The notes under the pieces are model-generated. The model had not been told where the DNA came from. It saw only the letters and a list, made by a program, of their open reading frames with translations, and ran no database searches. Below, one piece after another: positions 56,311-64,000 of a stretch of DNA of 64,000 nt. This DNA is from Adiantum capillus-veneris (taxonomy: Eukaryota > Streptophyta > Polypodiopsida > Polypodiales > Pteridaceae): assembly GCA_014529385.2 (NCBI GenBank), contig CM043971.1:27313769-27377768 (forward strand), written 5' to 3'. Within the stretch, counting starts at the first letter, position 1, and each line of letters starts with the position of its first letter. A program made the translations under genes and the position numbers.

Positions 56311-57077
56311 AGGATGAAAACTTGTCAAAAATCTCTCAAGACAAAGACATCCTTGAAACAAAAACGCTTCTTGGATATTCTTGGCACCTCCAAAGTCGAC
56401 TCCTAGCCCGCAGGACTTACTTGAATGTATTAAAATGACTTATGGTGCAAGAAATATCCCTTGAAGAGATTCTCAAAAGAAACTCTTTTTAAGTTGAGGA
56501 GAACTTTTCCCAAACAATGAGAAAAGTGCACCCTAACTAGGAGGTGGACCAACCATGAGCTTGGATGTTTATCATAAACATCAAGGATATCTTATGTACC
56601 TATGGCATGGGGCAGTCCAACCATGGATTGGAATTTAAACCACACCAACATCATGGAAATTTGGGTGCATATAAATCCTAAATGTATTAAACCCACCATG
56701 ATAGTCTCTTAAAGGCATGGGATGGAGCAATGGTCAAATCATCTTAGTATCTGTCGCACATAAATGCATTGCAAGTTTCCCTCTCAAGTGTGCACATCAT
56801 CTCATTCATTTTTTGCTCTTGAGTGTCCACATAAACCGTCTCACTCACACACATGCCTTAGCAATCAAGCTACTCCATTGAATGTCTTGATGTTGCTGGT
56901 ACACAGCCAATAGGAGCCTACATTGGCAACATGTTCTTTGTGACTTACTTGGAGCCATTACTCCCAAAAAAACACTTTTCCAAAAACTTAGAAAATCTAC
57001 GTAAGAAATTGTTTAAAGGTGTTCAAAGGGGTTAGCTTGGTTTGTTGAGCATCCGACCACGGTCATGCAGTTCATTG

Positions 57078-57182
57078 GATAAAATATTCATTTGGGTCAT
57101 CTTGTCTTCTTCATGCATACTTGCATAAATTTTTGGGGCTACCCATTTTGTAGGAATCCATGCAAATATATAGATGGTCCAA
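57078..57182 (+). repeat. Direct duplication, copy 1
   Basis: Shares GGTCATCTTGTCTTCTTCAT, GCTACCCATTT and ATATAGATGGTC with 57748-57851, at roughly 80% identity over 105 bp. Confidence 0.8.
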
Positions 57183-57747
57183 CACAACACTTGAGAAGTT
57201 GTGTTTAGAATGAAAGAATATGCTCAACTTAAAAAGTTGTGGCGAGGAACTAGACCTCTTTGACATGTATCCATGAATTAGATTTAGAACTGTTGATCAT
57301 TTACTACTCCAGCTGTTGGAAAGGCCTTAAAAAGATTTGATGCTTTGGCATTTGTTTCACTATTTGAATGTGCTTGACTTGGAATATCATGGATGGGTTG
57401 CTATTTTAACTAGATTTGGAATTCTGTGGAGGTGCTTATAATAGTATAATATTGTGGCCATATCTCTTCTCTAGTGCAATACATTGGAATATGGATACTT
57501 GGTGTCTCATTATTGGGTTATCAATTTATTGGTGCTTTTGTAATGATTTGTTGATAATTTGAAAAGACTACTTAGTATTGCATATCTTCTTCACTGAGCA
57601 AAGACTATCGGCTGCAATTATTCTAAGCTATGGATTGGAAATTGGCAAAGGGAAATGGGCTAAGATAACTATATAAGATTGGTGAAGACTATTGTAGTGC
57701 ATAATTTTGGATATGGGTAAAATTAATTTGAAGTGTCTATGTCGATG

Positions 57748-57851
57748 GATAAAGTATGGATTTCGGTCATCTTGTCTTCTTCATGCATACTTGCATACAT
57801 TGCTAGGGCTACCCATTTAAAAGCAATAAATGCTAGTATATAGATGGTCTC
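57748..57851 (+). repeat. Direct duplication, copy 2
   Basis: Second copy, 670 bp from the first, same orientation. Confidence 0.8.
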
Positions 57852-59112
57852 TGCATATTAGTAGGGATTAATTTTGATGGTAATCATGTAGCTTTGCTTA
57901 CAAACTCTAACACATGCTTGGAATCAATATTGTACACGACCACACTTTGTGCATGACAAGGTGATGCCAACACCACGTGGAGGGGGGGGTTAAATTTTTA
58001 TGGATTAGTCCTCCCTTCCTCCCCTAATTGCACCTCAGAAGGTTGTAGTTATAAATGGGCATGTTAGCCCCTCCTTTCTTAGCATGTGTGTGTGTATACC
58101 TTGTCACATTCTGGCTTGTCTACAGACCACCCCCTTCTATGGAGACCCCCCCTAAGGATGTGAGGACCCATAGCTTGAGTTGATTACCAAAAATATATTG
58201 CCAAGCTACTACTACTGTTGTGATTTTAGAGCAAACAGGTTAATGATTACTAGGTTGTGATTTAAAATATTTCAAGCCTAAAATTCTTGATACTTTTGGA
58301 CATGAGTCCAACGAGATTTTGAGCTGCAATATGATTGAATTTTTGACACAATGTCCATTGATTTTTTATAATAGAAAATGAATAGCCTTTAAGCTACAAA
58401 TTTGAATATTTTGGTAGCTCAAAAATACAATTTATTATGCAATACTCTTTAAATTATGTGTGGATAATCTTCAGACTTAAACCTTTTGTGAGGGTCTCAT
58501 TGAGATGGTAATGATTGCGATGGTATGCGTGGGTAAGCATGTCACAAGGGGGAATAGAAACTCCTTCAGTAGCAATTTACATCCGAACATTCCCTAGTGG
58601 AAGTGAATATTAGAGAGGATGTGAATATTTATTGACATGTGAATATTAGAGAGCATGCATTTCAGTGATTCACAGCTAGTCTTTTGGTTCAGTATGGAAA
58701 AACTCAAAAAAGTCAAAACCAGTTATTCGTTTCCAAAAAACTTGTAGAACAGGGATATGACGATAAGCCTCATCTATAGAAAAACCTTCAATTTCAACAA
58801 CTCATCTGTATGACGATATGCAATACTCAACAACTATTTTGGCAATGATCTAGACTGCAAAACTTTAGGCTGCAACTATTTTGCCAATGCCCTGCAAGCT
58901 GGTGTCATGTAGAGCACAAAAATGCAAAACATTTGCAGTTGAAAACGTCGGCACCAACCTATTATCTGTCTCAAATGAAATCATAAAAATAGCCAGCCCT
59001 GACTCTTTACATGGGTCTGTCTTCTCCGCATCCCGCATCCTCTTCCTCTAAATCCACCTTGTCCTCTTCCTTCCATTGCATTTTCCGCACCCTCACCTTG
59101 TGTACTTTTTGC

Positions 59113-59858
59113 CTGTAATGCATAGATGTCGACCTTCATTTTATGCTTTTATCCAGACATCTATAAATTTCAACTTGTTGGGGCATTAAATTCGCCTTAG
59201 GGTTCCTTACAGTCTCATCCACACTAATAACTAGGCATGCAGCCTTTATTGCTCCATTGATAGCATTGATCTAGAAATAGAGCAGTAATAAGAAACCACA
59301 GTGATGGCTTTGGATAATCTTTGATCATTTTACTCACCTTCACAGCAAATGGCTCCCACACAAAGTTGGAAAATGTATCGATGATACCTCCATTGTTGAT
59401 GTCTACTCCAAAAAGTGTACCTTCACCTTGAATCACCAAAATGGTGCAGCCCAAAACCTTGTTATGGTGATATGAAAAGGATTCTATGCACCTAAACTCT
59501 TGGCATGTTTTTTACAGAGTTTGTTCAACACGTCTGTCGCATCAAGCCAAGCATTGTCACAAAGTTGATGAGGGATCACCTCTAAAGCCTTGGCATATGA
59601 ATTTATAAAAATTTGTGACTTCCCAACAATTGTTTGAGCATGTTGTCTTAAGTATCTGCTCATCTCCATATGCAGAGGAAGCACAATCCATCAACCATGA
59701 TAACACCCGTACGGAAAAAAATGGTAGCTTTCAAAAGATACATTTCATCAATAGCTCCACAACCTGCAGCAAGTACTAAATTCTTTAGCACCCTTCTCAC
59801 TATCATGATGGTATCATGTAGGATCCATTATATTTCTTCAATAAAATGTAAAGACAAA
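59113..59858 (-). pseudogene. CCT7: TCP-1 eta (CCT7) C-terminal gene fragment
   Basis: Minus-strand blocks match the C-terminal part of chaperonin subunit CCT7: LHDTIMIVRRVLKNLVLAAG, then MEMSRYLRQHAQTIVGKSQ, FINSYAKALEVIPHQLCDNA, DATDVLNKLCKKHAK, then GVDINNGGIIDTFSNFVWEP and INAINGAIKAACLVISVDET. Two GT-AG introns are clean (about 59414-59478 and 59269-59336), so this copy came from genomic DNA and not mRNA. A stop upstream of LHDT and a non-GT-AG 78-bp interruption near 59690-59770 show decay. Everything upstream of the QFIEEAERS region is missing. CCT7 is part of the cytosolic chaperonin that folds actin and tubulin. Confidence 0.85.
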
Positions 59859-59916
59859 ATCCCTTGAAAATTGATTACACTTTTTTGCACTACAGCATCC
59901 AATCACACAAAATGGG

Positions 59917-60628
59917 TCAGTTTATTTTCTCCCAAAAAGGATCCTTCATTTTAAATCTCTTGACCAAGAATTGCTTCACATTTTCAAATTCAAAGTGTGT
60001 CATACATGCATTTGCTTTTATAAAAGTATGCACTCGTTTTAGTCCCGCCTCATAATGGAGCATCCCATCAACAATAACACAATGCCCAATACATGATGGC
60101 TTCAAGATGTAAACCAATGGGTATAAATCCCCTATAAGCACTCTCCACAAATACACTTTATGCATGTAGGAATATTGAGTAGTCCACACGAAGTAAAATC
60201 TTTGCAAACCACCAATATTTGTCTTTAGAAAGACCCCATATTCGACTACATCTGATCTCAATCGAACAAGCATCTTGTAAAACAATTTTGTAGGTAGGTT
60301 CCACTAGTTAGGTGAATGGTTTGGCAATCCAAAATCTTTGAAATATTTGTGAAATGTCATGATTGCATGACACTGGTAAGCTAAACACACAGGCACATAG
60401 AAGACCCCAAGGTACTCTGAGTCCATTCCCCAATTTGAATCTTCTCTTGGAAATAAAAAAAGAAACCAATTGGCTGTTAGAGTTCACTACTTGTTCAATA
60501 AAGTTGACCCACCTTTTGAAGAGGGTTAAATATTTCTTTCCCACTAAAAATATAGGTGTCATTTTAAACACAAAAATCCAAAAGCATGATTCTATCCCTA
60601 GGGAGCTCCTATTACGTCTTAGTTGCAT
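59917..60628 (-). pseudogene. Unidentified coding relic, possibly LINE-type
   Basis: Two minus-strand frames (59917-60285 and 60308-60628) adjoin, with one stop between them. The first contains YMHKVYLWRVLIGDLYPLVY followed by C-x-V-x-x-GMLHYEAGLKRV, loosely like the zinc-binding tail of plant LINE reverse transcriptases (K-x-x-x-WR-x-x-x-x-LP...). The match is weak and I do not assign function. It directly abuts the truncated CCT7 fragment. Confidence 0.3.
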
Positions 60629-60746
60629 TTCAAGCTAAGTGGTGCCCCTATTGTTTGCCTTTTATGATGAGGCCATCATGCGCTGACCCTTGTGTTGAGG
60701 CCATGAGGTCTATCCTACAAATCCACCTCTCAATTGCAGAAGTGTA

Positions 60747-60749
<3 letters not shown>

Positions 60750-60824
<75 letters not shown>
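60750..60824. repeat. (GA)n microsatellite
   Basis: About 37 GA units after CAC. Confidence 0.95.
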
Positions 60825-60827
<3 letters not shown>

Positions 60828-62475
60828 TCATCAAGAACATTCTTAGATATGATACATGATGGTCTCGAATGTTGTGGTGGATGATTGATAAAGTAGTGCT
60901 TTACTTTCATGGTTCTTGGGGTTTGAAACTTTGGGATGAATTGTTCTCTGCTAAACCCCTTCAATTTTCTACACAAACAGGTAATATGCTTGTGAAGTCT
61001 TGAAAAAGTGTTTGTTCCAATATGGACAATACTATAGAGCACACCACGCACCATGTCACACATTTGAACATGGTATGAATTGTGGTATGAGGTGGCAGAG
61101 AAACAAGTGATAGATAGTGAGAGTTGTGAATGTAGGTGCGTGAACTACTATTCACATGCGAGCTGGAAAACCCACACACCAATACAAGTCATAAGACCAA
61201 TACAATCATAAGATGGTTAACCCACACACCTCTACATATAAACCAAAAGAAATAAACAATTATGTGACACACTCACAAATCCAGCACAATAGAAAGAATG
61301 AAATAGAAAAAAAGTATATTATTTATGGGGGAGAGATATAATGAATAGAGAGGGGCAAGTGAGGAACGAAGAGACCATGGGTGCCTCGTTGATGGGTGGA
61401 GATGATATCAAGGAGCAGCATGAGGGTAACCTTCACTCTTCTTGAATGTCAAATCCTTGACTTCAAATTGCACCAAGATGTGGCGGTTGATGATGAGGGA
61501 GGTGGGATGTGTGCTGATAAGTAGTTTGTGTGTGGATCACCTCCTTACCATTGTGATGTGATGGTGTCTCACAATTCCCTTTTACATAGACTAATACTTC
61601 TAGCTATATTAGAGGTGTGGAGCCATGGTGCCTATGCCTCAAAATGCTCATAACCTCTAATTACTTAGAGCTTGTGCTTTGGTGAGAGTGTTGTGTGTTT
61701 TGGTGATAGATATCCCTTCTTATATAGAAAAAGAGGATGGAATTTTTCTATAGTTTTATTGTAGCATGACCTACACCATGTGATCGTGGGCCGGCCATGT
61801 CTGATGTAATGATTCTTGTGATAGAGGTCCATAGAGAGAAAATAGTAGGGGAAGAGAGAGATGGAGGGGAAAGGAGGGTAGAGAAATGGGGTTTTTACAA
61901 GGTATGCTAGTCATAGCTAGCTTATTTGAGAGACAAGAGAGGGTTTTTTACAAGAGGTTGTTGAAGGTGATTTGTTGTTGGAGAAGATAAATACACCACT
62001 TATAGCGGTAGTGGCTCTAGCTTTGGCCAAGACTTCATTTAATGTGGCTTTGTTTCTCTCACCCATGCCCTCGATTTCAAATCTAGAGTAAAAAATATAC
62101 AATGATCTTGTGTTAACACACAAGACAGAGATTATGAGGGGCATAGGTGGAGTAAAAGATGATTACAAGGTTGATGTTGCCGTTAAAAATTGATGAACAT
62201 AGGCATGGCCCACCTAATTGGTGCTTCCATAATTTGATTCTTTGCTCGAACAAATCTCCCTTGCATCGTGTTGTTTGTATTGATCGTAGTCAAGTGCCTT
62301 TGCGGTTGTCACAGTGGTCATCACTTCATTGAATCCATTGGCGTGAAGCGCATATATACAAGAGCAGGTGCATGTGTGTGAATGATTGTGGCTGTAATTT
62401 GACTATTTTGAGCCTTTGGGCTAATTTGTGAGAGTGTTTGCTGGTGATTATCGGATTTGGATGCGTGTTGATGAG
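60825..62475. other. Unassigned sequence
   Basis: No supported gene. A 75-codon minus frame at 61917-62144 has a protein-like GERNKATLNEVLAKARATT but no recognised family and no flanking exon. Some of this may be LTR of the gypsy element at the right edge. Confidence 0.4.
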
Positions 62476-62477
62476 TA

Positions 62478-62505
62478 GGTTGTGTGTGTGTGTATGTGTA
62501 TGTGA

Positions 62506-62538
<33 letters not shown>

Positions 62539-62712
62539 AGTGTGTGTGTGTGTGTGTGTGGTTGGAAAAACAACAATTTTCAGGTATGGAGAGCTTGTGA
62601 AAGACAGAAGAGTGTGTGTGTGTGTGTGTGTGCTCTAAGTGTGCTGAAAATTGGTTGTTTTCAGCTTTGTGTGTGTGTGTGTGGAGGGAGATACAGTTTT
62701 TTTGTTGGTCAG

Positions 62713-62770
<58 letters not shown>
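62478..62770. repeat. (GT)n and (GA)n microsatellite cluster
   Basis: Four GT tracts (62483-62523, 62539-62560, 62611-62631, 62668-62682) and a 56-bp GA tract (62714-62769). Confidence 0.95.
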
Positions 62771-62771
<1 letters not shown>

Positions 62772-63297
62772 AAAAAAGTGAAAATTTTAGCCAAGAGAGA
62801 GAGTGAGAAGGAGAGAGAAGACAAGGAGAGGGAGGGCTCCACGGATGGAAGAGGACAAGGTGGAGAGAGGTGATAATGAGAAGGAGGCCCCCTTTATTTG
62901 CTTTTGTAAGAAGGTGATGGCCATGCTTGTACAAACCATTGAGTGCCATATTATTTTACTAATATAGTTGTCAATTATTTTGAAAGTGGAGCCCTTTGAG
63001 GAGAAAATGAAGGAGGGAGAAAATTGATTACGAGTGGCTCTCCTGGTACTTGGGGACAAACGTTCCTTACCATGCAAGATTTTCTACTTTGGTGAAGGCT
63101 TTAACTAGAGATTGTGTTTATCTTGATTATCAAATGGTTGTTCACACGCCCTACACTTGAGAATTCTAAAGGAATGGGGGTTTTTGGAGAACGGGGGTTC
63201 TCAAGTGTAGGTCATCCACACTCCCTACACTTGAGAGTTTTGGAGAAGGGGGTTTTTCCATAGAGAGAGATTGGTTGAGTTAAAAAAGTGCCCCTCA
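62771..63297. other. Untranslated 3' region of the right-edge gypsy element
   Basis: No gene. CCCTACACTTGAGA occurs twice (63150-63163, 63222-63235) with an inverted TTCTCAAGTGTAGG at 63199-63212, next to G-rich tracts that could serve as a polypurine tract. Confidence 0.4.
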
Positions 63298-64000
63298 TTA
63301 GCCCTCCCCTTTAAATGCCTCTAGGTCTCTGCTTGATTCTCCTTCATTTGAAGTGGAGGAGTCTCCCTCCTTAGTAATATCCATCATAGGTACTGGATTA
63401 AACCTTAAAAAATACTTCTTAAGCCTCCATCCATTAACACGTGTTTTGTGAATTCTACCATCTACATTCATCAGTTGATAAAACTGCCATTGTTGTAGCG
63501 CTTTTCAATGACAAATGGCCCCTCCCATCTGGGTAAAAACTTCTTATCATTTCTAGTGTCAAACCTGTTATCATACCTTAGAACCAACATACCTTTCTTG
63601 AGACCTTTCTCCTTGAGCCCTTTGTCGGAGATGAGACGTCATTGATCTGGCTGAGGTGCGTACTAGTTGATAGCTTCTTCTATGTCTAGTTGGATCCTCT
63701 CAAGATCTAGAATGTGGTTGTGGAGATGGGTATTACGGTGTTTCATCTGCCCAGCTAGCACTCTGAGACTAGCCAATCGAACTTTGATGGGTAAAATGGC
63801 CTCCTTACCATACACTAGGTGATATGGTGTGAACCCAAGGGATGTGTAAAATGAAGTGCGATAAGCCCAAAGTGCATCCATAAGGTGCTTATCGCAAACT
63901 CTTTGTGATTTTTTACATGTTTAGTGATGATCTTGCAAATCATATCATTTACTATCTGCACCAAACCGTTGCATTGTGGGTAGTAGGGAGTTGAGTGGCA
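63298..64000 (-). pseudogene. Ty3/gypsy integrase C-terminal half (continues past window end)
   Basis: Minus-strand frames read HSTPYYPQCNGLVQIVN (the H-S-x-x-YYPQ-x-NG box, where the catalytic Glu is Gln), LMDALWAYRTSFYTSLGFTP, YHLVYGKEAILPIKVRLASL, then YDNRFDTRNDKKFLPRWEGP and VDGRIHKTRVNGWRLKKYF, ending at a stop at 63298-63300. Frameshifts lie near 63880 and 63475. No chromodomain follows, and the DALWAYRTSF / GKEAILPI style fits non-chromovirus plant gypsy elements (Tat/Athila side). The 5' part of the gene is beyond the window. Confidence 0.83.

Larger units (their letters stand above)
56440..59105. other. Unassigned sequence with one distant direct duplication
   Basis: No gene or RNA found. 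The only structure I see is a 105-bp direct repeat at 57078-57182 and 57748-57851. Part of it may be LTR of the neighbouring gag relic, but I cannot define ends. Confidence 0.4.

Noticed and set aside
62321-62949. Frames with Cys-Val, His-Thr and Arg-Glu runs
   Set aside because: They are created by (GT)n and (GA)n tracts.

Overview
The window looks like a stretch of plant nuclear DNA made almost wholly of nested, mostly dead transposable elements. The evidence is tRNA-iMet-primed Ty3/gypsy chromoviruses and Ty1/copia elements, a CACTA (En/Spm) transposon with the plant-type TNP2 C-terminal domains (DUF4218, DUF4216), short GT-AG introns, a TCP-1 eta (CCT7) gene fragment, and many long (CT)n/(GA)n/(GT)n arrays. 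A repeat-rich land plant with a large genome, possibly a fern, fits, but the lineage cannot be fixed from this sequence. I see no intact host gene, rRNA or tRNA gene.

Layout. 1-6136: a plus-strand chromovirus (element A) that keeps gag, protease, integrase and chromodomain but has lost reverse transcriptase; a TTAA-flanked DNA transposon end sits in its 5' LTR. 6136-8458: the 3' end of a related minus-strand chromovirus (element B). 9452-19749: a minus-strand non-autonomous LTR element (family 1, 5-bp target duplication CTTAT). It contains a 7.2-kb minus-strand chromovirus with 123-bp LTRs (10943-18153, duplication AGTAT), which in turn holds a 1.3-kb TTAA-flanked inverted-repeat transposon. 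The chromovirus edge has been tandemly copied three more times (18154-19092). 21200-21485: the 3' end of another family-1 element. 22301-30834: a minus-strand non-autonomous LTR element (family 2) carrying what looks like a captured host exon and promoter, and hosting a complete plus-strand copia element (24757-30199). 30840-31698: a minus-strand copia gag-PBS-LTR relic. 31703 onward: a CACTA terminus, compound microsatellites and tandem tRNA-derived SINE copies.

34481-40505: remains of chromovirus C (minus) broken up by a minus-strand CACTA end (35175-36877) and a family-2 fragment. 41152-43632: a decayed, intron-containing minus-strand gene that looks like a DDE transposase of a family I know only from uncharacterised eukaryotic proteins; this is the most unusual gene here. 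44663-48394: a 3.7-kb solo LTR with target duplication AATCC and internal 151-bp tandem repeats. 48700-55386: a plus-strand CACTA element, 5'-truncated, with TNP2 C-terminal exons, a TNPA-like second gene, a family-1 LTR element inserted in DUF4216, and a pair of perfect hairpins nested in a larger fold-back. 55395-56300: a gypsy gag relic. 59113-59858: a decayed CCT7 gene fragment. 63298-64000: the integrase end of another gypsy element.

How the parts relate. The copia element and both non-autonomous families share a block of about 70 bp before the 3' LTR, the same PBS type and similar short LTRs, so an element like the copia copy is the likely mobiliser of families 1 and 2. Most stop codons in the dead genes are explained by C-to-T or G-to-A changes, as expected for methylated, silenced repeats.
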